From assembly GCF_002285635.2 (NCBI RefSeq), contig NZ_CP023049.2, positions 558,001 through 622,000 of the forward strand: a DNA stretch of 64,000 nt, given 5' to 3'. The stretch comes from Chryseobacterium piperi (GTDB lineage Bacteria > Bacteroidota > Bacteroidia > Flavobacteriales > Weeksellaceae). Shown piece by piece: positions 8,190 through 17,666 of the stretch; within the stretch, counting starts at the first letter, position 1; each line of letters opens with the position of its first letter. The translations under genes and the position numbers were made by a program. The notes under the pieces are model-generated. The model was not told where the DNA came from and did not search any database. It saw only the letters and a list, made by a program, of their open reading frames with translations.

Positions 8190-8918
8190 TTAATCCATGT
8201 GTTCAATTTTATATAAAAAATCATTTTTCTTACGTACAGAAACGTCCAGAATAGAATTATCCGTCATAATTACTTGTCCGCCTTTTCCTTTGATATACTC
8301 TTTTAAATGGCTGAGATTGATCAGATGCTTATGGTGAATTCTGAAAAAGTTGTAGTCTGACAGGTATTCTTCAAACTCATGCAGTGTTTTAGAAACAATA
8401 ATTTTGGTTTTATCATTCATATAAAAAGTGGTGTAGCTGGAATCGGCTTCACAACGGACAATATCATTAATGTTGGTTAGTTTAAATCCCTGTAAAGTAG
8501 GGAGACTGATTTTATTCTGACTGGATGGGGAAGAAGAGCTTTTATTTTTCTTATTAATCTCCAAAGCTTTGTTTACTGCCATAATAAAATCGATTCTTTT
8601 GATTGGCTTTAAAAGATAATCTGTCGCCCCATTCTTAATAGCCTGAATGGCAAAATGTTCAAAAGCTGTAATAAAAATAATCAGGGAATTCATTTCTCTG
8701 AATTTTGAAAGCAAGTCAAATGCGGTTCCGTCTTTTAGCTGAATGTCCAAAAACAGGATATCAGGAGTATTTTTTATCAGATTGATATAAGCTTCTTCTA
8801 TGCTTGAAGCCTGAAATGAGATCTCAATATCGGGAAATTCATTTTTCATTAAAAGGGAGATGTAATCCCTTCCGTCTTGTTCATCATCAATGATGGAGGC
8901 TTGTATTCTGGTTCTCAT
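8190..8918 (-). CDS. LytTR-family response regulator
   Basis: A 242-residue response regulator. The receiver domain holds the acidic pair Asp11-Asp12, the phosphoacceptor Asp58 (LFLDIQL), Thr84 (FITA) and Lys104 (YLLKP). The C-terminal LytTR DNA-binding domain spans about 140-240, with the diagnostic FFRIHHKHLINL segment. It overlaps the end of the sensor kinase gene by 32 bases in another frame, which points to translational coupling. LytTR regulators bind short direct repeats upstream of targets, often genes for surface or extracellular functions. The adjacent lipoprotein gene is a candidate target, by inference. Confidence 0.95.
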   Translation of the reverse strand: MRTRIQASIIDDEQDGRDYISLLMKNEFPDIEISFQASSIEEAYINLIKNTPDILFLDIQLKDGTAFDLLSKFREMNSLIIFITAFEHFAIQAIKNGATDYLLKPIKRIDFIMAVNKALEINKKNKSSSSPSSQNKISLPTLQGFKLTNINDIVRCEADSSYTTFYMNDKTKIIVSKTLHEFEEYLSDYNFFRIHHKHLINLSHLKEYIKGKGGQVIMTDNSILDVSVRKKNDFLYKIEHMD

Positions 8919-11819
8919 AAGGTGTCATGTATAGTTTTATTTGTGTACCTGGTTTTTGTTGTTTTTCATAAAGATCAGTGATCTCTAGCGTAATATCAGT
9001 CTCAAAAAGCTGTTTAAATGTTTCAATTCTTTTCTGGGATAATTTCACTCCAAAAGAATGAGCTTTGGTAGTAGACTCTCCCCAGCTTCCTATCCCCGTA
9101 CCATTGTCTTCAATAGTTATGCATAACAATGAATCAACATAATCAAATAAGATCTGAACATTTCCTTTTCTTTCTTTTAAGTTAGAAATTCCGTGTTTAA
9201 TAGCATTTTCAACAAAAGGTTGTATCAGAAGGGAAGGGATAATCCAATTTTCTTTTACAGTTTCAGAAACGCTTATTGTATAATCAAACTGCTCTTTAAG
9301 CCTTAGTTTCTCCATGTTTAAGTAGAGAGAAAGGTATTCTATTTCTTCTTTAATAGGCATGAATGTTTTTTCAGAATAGTAAAGCGTTTTCCTGATCATT
9401 TGTGAAAAAATATCCAAATAGTTTTCAGTTTCAGAATAATCTTTTTTGTAGAGCAGAAACTGAATGGAGTTTAAGCAATTATAAATAAAATGTGGATTTA
9501 TCTGAGCTTTGATCGCTTGTAATTCAAGTTCTGCTATTTTCTTTTCATAGTACAAAGTTTCCAGTTTTTTATTTCGTTTTTTTTGAAAATATAAAGTGAT
9601 CAGAGAAAAAATGAAAGAGGCAACAATAGTAATTAGCAAAAGTTTAAACCACCATGTCTGCCAGAATTTAGGTTTAATTTCAAAACTAAGATTGGAAGAG
9701 GTATAGGATTGTTTTCCATTGTATCCAAGCCCGAAAACCTTAAAGACATATGTTCCGGGTGGGAGAGCATTGTATGTGATTTTGGGAGAGCTGCTGATTT
9801 GCCACTCATCACTCAGTCCTTCTATTTTATATTTGAATTTAATCTTTCCCTGAGATGTGTAATCAGGAAAACTTACATCAAAAGTAACTGTATTGTCAGG
9901 AGTCTGGCCTGTAATTTCTTTGCTGAGATCAAGGATTTCATGGTCTCCGATTGTAACGGAATTAATAATAACTTTCTTGTTGATGAACTTCTGCTGTGCC
10001 AGTAAATTACTAATCGGAAGAATACCCAGGCCTTTGGAAGTGGCTGCATAAATGGTGTCCTCCTGTATAACGCATCCGGCAACTACATTCGATGGGAGCC
10101 CATCAGTCTGGGTGAAATTGTTGATTTTAATTTCAGCTCCTCTGACTTCTATTCTGCTTAATCCGGAATTAGTGCTAGCCCAGAACACCTTTTCGTTCTC
10201 TACTTCAATCTTTTTAATCTGATCAGTGGATAACCCATCTTTTTCTGTAATCCGCTTGATGATCCCTGTATTGTTAAAAAATAGAATGCCATTAAGATTC
10301 GTTGCTCCGATGTATATGTTAGGTTTGAGTTTTTTGATATCTGTGAAATAATAGCCTTCAAGGAATAGGGTTTTCTTTTTTGTTTTGACATTCAGTTTGT
10401 ATAAATTCTTAAAATCTCCGACAAATATATTGTCCTTGTCATATGGTAACGCATTATAGGTTCTGTCATTAAGTAGTTGGAAAGAATTGTGGGTAATGAA
10501 ATTATAGACAGTTAAACCTTGGGAAGTACAAAGAAATACAGAATTATCGGTGTAAGGTAAAACGTTTTTTAAGCTGTAATCACCTACAGGAGCAATTTTA
10601 TGAGTGCTTATGTCGTATTGGATAGCGTTGAGGGAGAGTCCGAATATAATAGTATTTCCTTTTGAAAATATGGCTTTGGTTTCTATCTTTCTATTCTTTT
10701 CAAGGATAATATCTGATATGGTATTGGCTTTTAAAATACCGCTTTTTGCCTCGTTGTATCCTAAAATAATTGTTTTTCCATTTTTTGCAATTGCTGTTAT
10801 AAACGAGGAATTATTCTTTACCGGTAAATGGATGTAGTTTTTAAAAAATTTATCGGTGATAAAATAAACCCCATTATTTCTTGTCGAAAACCAGATATTA
10901 TGATCGCGATCTACCATGATATGGTTCATGATGAAAGTATCCATGAGTTTGATGGGATTGGAAAGATTTCCATCGAACAAAGTCTGTCTGTAATAGAAAA
11001 CCCCACCTTTATCCAGACAAACCCATAGCCTGTAATCATTATCGATAACCAGCTGGTGAATTTTCTCACCAACAGAAAATGACTGGATCTTTTTAAAATA
11101 ATGATGGCTGCTTCTTTTGTAAATATTTACCTTATTATTTTTTTGTGAGATAAAAAAATCTCCTTTCCTGTAGATGGTGCTTTTAGGCATAGAAATATTA
11201 CAGAGGATCTTCTTTCTCCTTTGAATATCATAAGCGACTATCTTGTCATGATCGTCACTCATATACAAGAGCTGGTTGGCAACATCCAATGAAAAAACAT
11301 AATAATTGTCCAGTAATGGAAGACCTTGATTCAGGAACAAAGGAATTGACTTTACTTTGCCATGTCTGTATATAAAAAGTTCTTTAGGATTATTGATGTT
11401 ATAGATAAAAAGTGATCTCCACTGCTGTAGCTTGCGGAGTTATGATTAAACTTAAGTTTTCTCAGCTCTTTATTGTGATCTGAATTAATCACTTTTCCAT
11501 TTTTCAGATAAGCAAAATCGCTTAGGTAAGGCATGATGAAGTTTTCACCGTTAGACAGAGGATTGCAGCCAAGAACATCAATGTTTTTTAACCCGTTCTT
11601 TTTATTATATTGTTTGAATTCTTTTCCGTCGAACCTGAATAAACCATTGTCGCTGCCGATCCAGATAAACCCGTTGTCATCCTGATTAATAGTGTAAGTG
11701 TATGAGCTGTTCAGGCCATCTTCTTCACTGTAATTAACAAGCCCGGGTATCTGAGCAATGGATAAAAACGGGAAGAATAGTATTAATAAAAATGAAGGAA
11801 AATCATACAGGTTTTTCAC
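8887..11819 (-). pseudogene. Two-component propeller sensor histidine kinase, split by a one-base frameshift
   Basis: The intact gene would encode about 977 residues: a secretion signal ending LSIAQ, a beta-propeller with repeats such as DDNGFIWIGSDNGLFRFDG, a Y_Y_Y domain, one transmembrane helix and a LytS-type kinase domain. The phosphoacceptor histidine is in AQINPHFIYNCLNS (codon 9490-9492), and ATP-lid motifs NAIKHG and DNGTGIG follow. The frame from 11819 stops at 11352. The remaining frame is open from a stop at 11440 leftward and has no ATG at its apparent start, only TTG. Adding one base to the five-A run at 11406-11410 joins the two frames and restores a plausible propeller sequence (HFFIYNINNPKELFIYRHG). 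This is either a true inactivating mutation, a phase-variable site or a homopolymer sequencing error. The partner is the overlapping response regulator gene. Confidence 0.85.
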
Positions 11820-11919
11820 TTAATATTGAATAATGATGTAAATATAAAATTTGCTTAACAATAATGCAATACATATAAAGAAGTATTATTAAAAATGAAT
11901 TAGAAAAATTCGGATAATT

Positions 11920-11948
11920 TTGATCAATTTTGTACTTTTGTATGTTTG
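11920..11948 (+). promoter_or_regulatory. Promoter of the topoisomerase IV operon
   Basis: TTG at 11920-11922, an 18-nt spacer and TATGTTTG at 11941-11948 match the Bacteroidota consensus. A second -7 match, TACTTTTG, is directly upstream at 11933-11940. The parE start follows only 12 nt after the -7 element, so the leader is very short. Confidence 0.6.
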
Positions 11949-11960
11949 CTGAAATAATAT

Positions 11961-13844
11961 ATGTCACAAGAAATAAATCCAATCTATTCCGAAGATAATA
12001 TCAGAACCCTCGATTGGCAGGAGCATATCCGTTTGCGTCCCGGAATGTACATCGGGAAGCTGGGAGATGGGTCATCTGCTGATGACGGTATTTATATTTT
12101 GCTTAAGGAAATTCTCGATAACTCAATTGATGAGTTTAGAATGAAATCGGGTAAAAGAATTGAAATAAAAGTAGACGATGGTAAAGTTACCATTCGTGAT
12201 TTCGGCCGTGGAATTCCGTTAGGGAAAGTAGTTGATGCGGTATCTAAAATGAATACCGGTGGTAAGTATGATAGCAAGGCTTTCAAAAAATCGGTAGGTT
12301 TAAATGGGGTCGGTACAAAAGCCGTTAATGCTCTTTCTGATTATTTCCGGGTACGGTCTTTCCGTGAAGGAAGGATGAAAGTTGCCGAATTTTCGCGCGG
12401 AATGATATCCGAAGACCATGAAGAAAAAGATACCTCAGATAGAAACGGAACGGAAATCTCTTTTATTCCGGATGCTGATATCTTTCTTCATTTCAAATAC
12501 CGAAAGGAGTATATCGAAAGAATGCTTCGTAATTATGCATATCTGAATCCGGGACTGAAAATTTTATTTAACGGAGAAACCTATTATTCTGAAAACGGTC
12601 TTAAAGATTTGTTGGAAGAAGAATTGGAAAGCGAAATCCTTTACCCGATCGTCCATTTAATGGATAACGATATTGAAGTGGCCATTACCCATTCTGATAA
12701 ATCACAGACTGAAACTTATTTTTCATTCGTTAATGGTCAGAATACAACACAAGGGGGAACCCATTTAAATGCGTTCAGGGAGGCTTATGTAAAAACAATA
12801 CGTGAGTTTTTCAATAAAAATTTCGATGCTTCGGATATCAGAAAATCCATCATTGCAGCTATTTCCATTAATGTGGAAGAACCTGTTTTTGAATCGCAGA
12901 CCAAGACCAAATTAGGATCTAATGATATGGGACCTAACGGCCCTACAGTGCGTACTTTCATTATTGATTTTCTAAAAAGTAAGCTGGATAATTTCCTGCA
13001 CAGAAATCCTGAAATTGCAGAAGCTATTCAGAGAAAAATTTTAATTTCAGAAAGAGAAAGAAAAGAGCTTTCAGGAATTCAGAAGTTAGCCAGAGAAAGA
13101 GCGAAAAAAGTATCCCTTCATAATAAAAAACTCCGCGACTGCAGACAGCATTATAATGACCAGAAAGCAGAAAGAAAAGGAGATACACAGATCTTTATTA
13201 CCGAGGGGGATTCAGCATCCGGATCGATTACAAAATCCAGAGATGTGGAAACTCAGGCTGTATTTTCATTAAAGGGAAAACCTTTGAACTGCTATGGGCT
13301 TACCAAAAAAGTAGTATATGAGAATGAAGAATTCAATTTATTGCAGGCTGCTTTAAATATCGAAGAAAGTCTTGAAGATTTAAGATATAATCAGGTGATT
13401 ATTGCTACAGATGCCGATGTCGATGGAATGCACATCCGCCTTTTAATGATTACATTCTTTTTACAGTTTTTCCCTGATCTGATTAAGAATGGACATCTTT
13501 ATATTCTTCAGACTCCATTATTTAGAGTAAGGAATAAAAAAGAAACACGATACTGTTACAGTGAAATGGAAAGGATCAAAGCTTTGAATGAGCTGGGCAA
13601 AAACCCTGAAATTACCCGATTTAAAGGATTGGGAGAAATCTCTCCTGATGAATTTAAACATTTCATAGGTAAGGATATTCGCCTTGAACCTGTAGTAGTA
13701 GGTAAAGATCAGACCATAGAACAACTTTTAGAGTTTTATATGGGTAAGAATACTCCGGACAGACAGACTTTCATTCTTGAAAATCTTGTAGTGGAAGACG
13801 CGGACATTGATAAAAAAGAAATTTTAAACGAAGCAGAAAGTTAG
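11961..13844 (+). CDS. parE: DNA topoisomerase IV subunit B
   Basis: A 627-residue type IIA topoisomerase ATPase subunit. With ParC it decatenates daughter chromosomes. The GHKL ATPase domain shows [19 protein letters not shown], the MNTGGKYD lid and [13 protein letters not shown]. The TOPRIM domain begins at [10 protein letters not shown] and includes the metal-binding [10 protein letters not shown]. The length, the absence of the insertion seen in many GyrB proteins, and the parC gene downstream favour ParE over GyrB. It leads an operon with the membrane-protein gene at 13911, parC and probably the rhomboid gene. Confidence 0.93.
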   Translation: MSQEINPIYSEDNIRTLDWQEHIRLRPGMYIGKLGDGSSADDGIYILLKEILDNSIDEFRMKSGKRIEIKVDDGKVTIRDFGRGIPLGKVVDAVSKMNTGGKYDSKAFKKSVGLNGVGTKAVNALSDYFRVRSFREGRMKVAEFSRGMISEDHEEKDTSDRNGTEISFIPDADIFLHFKYRKEYIERMLRNYAYLNPGLKILFNGETYYSENGLKDLLEEELESEILYPIVHLMDNDIEVAITHSDKSQTETYFSFVNGQNTTQGGTHLNAFREAYVKTIREFFNKNFDASDIRKSIIAAISINVEEPVFESQTKTKLGSNDMGPNGPTVRTFIIDFLKSKLDNFLHRNPEIAEAIQRKILISERERKELSGIQKLARERAKKVSLHNKKLRDCRQHYNDQKAERKGDTQIFITEGDSASGSITKSRDVETQAVFSLKGKPLNCYGLTKKVVYENEEFNLLQAALNIEESLEDLRYNQVIIATDADVDGMHIRLLMITFFLQFFPDLIKNGHLYILQTPLFRVRNKKETRYCYSEMERIKALNELGKNPEITRFKGLGEISPDEFKHFIGKDIRLEPVVVGKDQTIEQLLEFYMGKNTPDRQTFILENLVVEDADIDKKEILNEAES

Positions 13845-13910
13845 TATTCCCCCATCATTACTTTCTCTTCATCCAGGTAGAAAAAAAACTAAATACAAAC
13901 ACAAATAATA

Positions 13911-14387
13911 ATGAGACTAAGCAACCGAAATAAAGCTCCGGGCTATAACTTTATTAACACCCTATTGCTAATGATTTTAGTGGGTGGAATTGCCTCCTTT
14001 TTTTTGGAAGAGTATAAGTTTAATGTTTTAGGACCGGAAAGCTATTTGCTGATTATTATTCCTATTATCATGCTCTGTTTTTTTTATTTGGCAGGCAGGC
14101 AGATTTTTGAATATGACAGTGATGGAGAAGCACTTAATTTCAAAAACAGGAATGTTTTCCCGTTTTTGGATAAACCTTTAAGTGACGAATTTCCGAAATA
14201 CAAACTCATGCATTATGAAATAGTAAATTTATTTTTTGTTAAAAGATTATACATCACCATATCAAGTAAGAATAGCGGTTCAACAATGTTGAAATATGAG
14301 ATCTCTTATTTGACAAAAAAAGAAATCAACGATTTAAAATTTTCTTTAAATAAAGTAGTAAAAACTAATAAAGAAAGAAAACGTTAA
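13911..14387 (+). CDS. Small membrane protein encoded between parE and parC
   Basis: A 158-residue protein with two predicted transmembrane helices at about 15-33 and 43-61, then a mixed alpha/beta cytosolic domain (YKLMHYEIVNLFFVKRLYITI) and a very basic end (KTNKERKR). I recognise no named family; the soluble part resembles small PH-like membrane-associated domains only in general layout. It lies 66 nt behind parE and stops 9 nt before parC, so it must be co-transcribed with topoisomerase IV. Codon use and base composition are like its neighbours, so there is no sign of recent insertion. Function unknown. Confidence 0.85.
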   Translation: MRLSNRNKAPGYNFINTLLLMILVGGIASFFLEEYKFNVLGPESYLLIIIPIIMLCFFYLAGRQIFEYDSDGEALNFKNRNVFPFLDKPLSDEFPKYKLMHYEIVNLFFVKRLYITISSKNSGSTMLKYEISYLTKKEINDLKFSLNKVVKTNKERKR

Positions 14388-14396
14388 TAACAAATA

Positions 14397-16979
14397 ATGA
14401 CAGAAGAACATTCACATGAAGGTGAGAGCCTAAAAAAAGTTTCCGGACTTTATAAAGACTGGTTTCTTGATTATGCTTCTTACGTGATTTTAGATAGAGC
14501 AATTCCATCGGTTTATGATGGATTGAAACCTGTTCAACGAAGAATCATGCATTCCATGCGAGAGCTGGAAGACGGACGTTATAATAAAGTTGCCAATATT
14601 GTAGGTAACACCATGAAGTATCACCCTCACGGAGATGCTTCTATCACCGATGCAATGGTACAGATCGGGCAGAAAGAACTCTTGATCGATACTCAAGGAA
14701 ACTGGGGAAATGTCTATACAGGAGATTCTGCTGCAGCTGCAAGATATATTGAAGCACGATTGACACCCTTCGCTCTGGAGGTAGTCTTTAATCCCAAAAC
14801 GACAGAATGGGCGAAATCATATGACGGAAGAAATAATGAGCCTATTGACCTGCCGGTAAAGTTCCCTTTGCTTTTAGCGCAGGGAGTAGAAGGAATTGGT
14901 GTTGGACTTTCAACTAAAATTCTTCCCCATAACTTTAATGAATTGGTTAATGCTTCAGTTGCTTATCTGAAGGGAAAAAAGTTTGAGCTATTCCCGGATT
15001 TCCTGACTGCCGGATATCTGGATGTTTCCGAATATAATGATGGGCATAGAGGAGGAAAGGTAAGAGCAAGAGCAAGAATTACACAGACGGATAAGCATAC
15101 CCTGGTTATTTCTGAGCTTCCTTTTTCCAAAACGACAAGTGATCTTATAGACTCGATCTTAAAGGCAAATGAGAAAGGAAAGATCAAGATTAAGAAAATT
15201 GAAGATAATACTTCAGATACGGTAGAAATTCTGATTCATTTGCATAATGATGTTTCTCCGGATAAAACAATTGATGCATTATATGCCTTTACGGATTGTC
15301 AGGTAACTATATCTCCTAACGCTTGTGTGATTGTAGGTGATAAACCGATGTTCCTGAATGTTTCTGAAATCTTAAGAATGAATACAGATCATACTGTTTC
15401 ATTATTAAAGAAAGAGTTGGAGATTGAACTTCATGAATTACAGGAAAGCTGGCATTTCTCTTCATTGGAAAGAATTTTCATTGAAAACAGAATTTACCAT
15501 GATATTGAAGAAGTAAAAACCTGGGAGGATGTCATAAAAACAATTGATGCAGGCTTGAAGCCTCATACTAAACATCTTTTGAGAGCTGTCACTGAAGAGG
15601 ATATCTTAAAACTGACCGAGATCAGAATTAAAAGAATTTCCAGGTTTGATTTAGATAAATTTAAAGAAAATATTGCTGCTCTTGAAGGTAAGATAGAACA
15701 GGTGAAACATCATTTGGCCAATCTTATTGCGTATGCTATTGAATATTATTTAAATATTCAGAAGAAATATGGTAAAGACAGACAACGAAAAACCGAGCTC
15801 AGAATTTTCGATACCATTGATGCTACAAAAGTAGCGGTAGCTAATGAGAAATTCTATGTAAACCGTGAAGAAGGATTCATCGGAACTTCATTGAGAAAAG
15901 ATGAATATCTTTTTGACTGCTCTGATATTGATGATATCATTACTTTCAGAAAAGACGGAAGTATGAAAGTAGTTAAAGTAGAAGCTAAAACATTCATCGG
16001 AAAAGATCTGCTCCATGTGGCCATTTGGAAAAAGAATGACAAAAGAACCGTGTATAATATGATCTACCGCGAAGGTAAAGAAGGTCCATATTATATGAAA
16101 CGTTTTTCTGTGACAGGGGTGACACGGAGTACAGATTACCCGCTGGCTTCTGATAAAAAAGGTTCTGAAGTGCTTTATTTCTCTGCGAATCCAAATGGTG
16201 AAGCAGAGACGGTAACTGTCCTTTTAAAACCTAATCCTAGGATCAGGAAAAATAAGATGGATGTGGATTTTTCAGAACTGGGTATCAAAGGACGTGATTC
16301 CAAAGGGAATCTAGTAACCAAATATTCAGTGAAAAAAGTCGATCTGAAAGAAGAAGGAATTTCCACTCTTGCTCCAAGAAGGATATGGTTTGATGATACG
16401 GTAAGAAGACTGAATGCTGACGGAAGAGGAACTTTATTGGGAAGCTTTAAAGGGGATGATAAAATTCTGACCATCAACTCTAACGGTGAAGCAAAACTGG
16501 TGAGTTTTGATCTTGGAAACCGCTTTGATGATGAATACCTTATCCTTGAAAAATGGCGCCCACAGCAGCCTGTAACCTGTATTTACTATGATGGTGAAAA
16601 GGAAATCTATTTTATCAAGAGATTCTTATTGGAAAATAATACCAATCTGCAAAGCTTTATGCCTACCGAACATAGTAAATCATTTGTTGAAAATGTAATC
16701 GTAGGTAATAATTCCACAGCTGAAATTATTTTTGCAAAAGATAAAGGAAAAGAGCGTGAGCCTGAAACGATAAATATCGACGAATTTATTACCATAAAAG
16801 GAATAAAGGCTATTGGAAATCAATTTACCAAATTTAAAGTAAAAGCGATTAACGTAACGGTTCCTGAACCGGAGGAAGAAGAACCTGAAGTATATGAAGA
16901 GCCTGAACCTACAGAAGGAATTGATGATGAAGGAGGAATTATCGGTGATTTGTTTCAGGGAGATGACAGTGAAAATTAA
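14397..16979 (+). CDS. parC: DNA topoisomerase IV subunit A
   Basis: An 860-residue breakage-reunion subunit. The catalytic tyrosine is Tyr117 in DSAAAARYIEARL, equivalent to Tyr120 of E. coli ParC. The winged-helix region (YHPHGDASITDAM, residues 75-87) is where fluoroquinolone-resistance changes usually fall; the residues are Asp80-Ala81-Ser82, with no obvious resistance substitution. A beta-pinwheel C-terminal domain extends from about 500 and the last 40 residues are highly acidic (PEPEEEEPEVYEEPEPTEG), as in many Bacteroidota type IIA subunits. It forms the A2B2 enzyme with ParE. Confidence 0.93.
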   Translation: MTEEHSHEGESLKKVSGLYKDWFLDYASYVILDRAIPSVYDGLKPVQRRIMHSMRELEDGRYNKVANIVGNTMKYHPHGDASITDAMVQIGQKELLIDTQGNWGNVYTGDSAAAARYIEARLTPFALEVVFNPKTTEWAKSYDGRNNEPIDLPVKFPLLLAQGVEGIGVGLSTKILPHNFNELVNASVAYLKGKKFELFPDFLTAGYLDVSEYNDGHRGGKVRARARITQTDKHTLVISELPFSKTTSDLIDSILKANEKGKIKIKKIEDNTSDTVEILIHLHNDVSPDKTIDALYAFTDCQVTISPNACVIVGDKPMFLNVSEILRMNTDHTVSLLKKELEIELHELQESWHFSSLERIFIENRIYHDIEEVKTWEDVIKTIDAGLKPHTKHLLRAVTEEDILKLTEIRIKRISRFDLDKFKENIAALEGKIEQVKHHLANLIAYAIEYYLNIQKKYGKDRQRKTELRIFDTIDATKVAVANEKFYVNREEGFIGTSLRKDEYLFDCSDIDDIITFRKDGSMKVVKVEAKTFIGKDLLHVAIWKKNDKRTVYNMIYREGKEGPYYMKRFSVTGVTRSTDYPLASDKKGSEVLYFSANPNGEAETVTVLLKPNPRIRKNKMDVDFSELGIKGRDSKGNLVTKYSVKKVDLKEEGISTLAPRRIWFDDTVRRLNADGRGTLLGSFKGDDKILTINSNGEAKLVSFDLGNRFDDEYLILEKWRPQQPVTCIYYDGEKEIYFIKRFLLENNTNLQSFMPTEHSKSFVENVIVGNNSTAEIIFAKDKGKEREPETINIDEFITIKGIKAIGNQFTKFKVKAINVTVPEPEEEEPEVYEEPEPTEGIDDEGGIIGDLFQGDDSEN

Positions 16980-16993
16980 ATATTGAATTTATT

Positions 16994-17635
16994 ATGAATA
17001 TAATTGTTTTAATTATAATAGCGGTTACGTGTATCATTAGTTACATAGGATTTAATAATACAAGTCTATTTGAAAAGTATAAATTCAATGTTGGAGCAAT
17101 TAATAATCGAAAAGAATATATTAGATTAGTTAGTTCCGCATTTTTACATGCTGATTTTATGCATTTATTTTTTAATATGCTTTCTCTATACTTTTTTCAA
17201 GGAGCAGTAATAAGTTTTTTTGGAGAAATAGGATTTTTAATAGTCTATTTTGGCTCGATGATCCTGGGTAATCTATTTAGTCTATTAATTTATAAAAAAC
17301 AACCATGGTATTCTGCTATAGGAGCTTCAGGTGCTGTGTCAGGAGTTATTTTTGCAGCAATTGCGATGGCTCCTAATGAAATTAGTGTGAATTTTTTACC
17401 AGGTTGGCTTTTTGGAACACTGTACTTTGGGTATTCTGTTTATATGATGCTAAATCCTAAGCAATGGGATAATCTGGGACATTCAGCCCATTTAGGAGGT
17501 GCTTTTTTTGGATTAGTTTATTCTATTGCACTACATCCTCAATTGGCAATGAGTAATTTATTATTTCTAGGGGTTATGTCACTTCCTTTAATTTATTTAA
17601 GCTATGAAATTTTTGTACGAAAAAGAATAGGATAA
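16994..17635 (+). CDS. Rhomboid-family intramembrane serine protease
   Basis: A 213-residue polytopic membrane protein with six predicted helices. The catalytic serine is Ser112 in GASGAVSG and the catalytic histidine His166 in GHSAHLGG. The HLFFNMLSLYFFQG segment in the second helix is the standard rhomboid oxyanion and structural region. Substrates are unknown. It starts 14 nt after parC and is probably the last gene of that transcript, without an obvious terminator between. The coding sequence looks visibly more AT-rich than parC (many ATA, TTA and AAT codons), which may reflect membrane protein composition or a different origin. Confidence 0.93.
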   Translation: MNIIVLIIIAVTCIISYIGFNNTSLFEKYKFNVGAINNRKEYIRLVSSAFLHADFMHLFFNMLSLYFFQGAVISFFGEIGFLIVYFGSMILGNLFSLLIYKKQPWYSAIGASGAVSGVIFAAIAMAPNEISVNFLPGWLFGTLYFGYSVYMMLNPKQWDNLGHSAHLGGAFFGLVYSIALHPQLAMSNLLFLGVMSLPLIYLSYEIFVRKRIG

Positions 17636-17666
17636 ATAGGTATCTTTAACTAAAATATCAAAACCA

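Noticed and set aside
8887-11340. Treating the 817-codon frame as an independent gene
   Set aside because: It begins only at a TTG, has no own signal peptide, and starts in mid-propeller. One inserted base joins it to the upstream frame.
14600-14760. Fluoroquinolone-resistance change in ParC
   Set aside because: The key region reads HGDASITDAM, a usual wild-type sequence; nothing in it points to a resistance allele.
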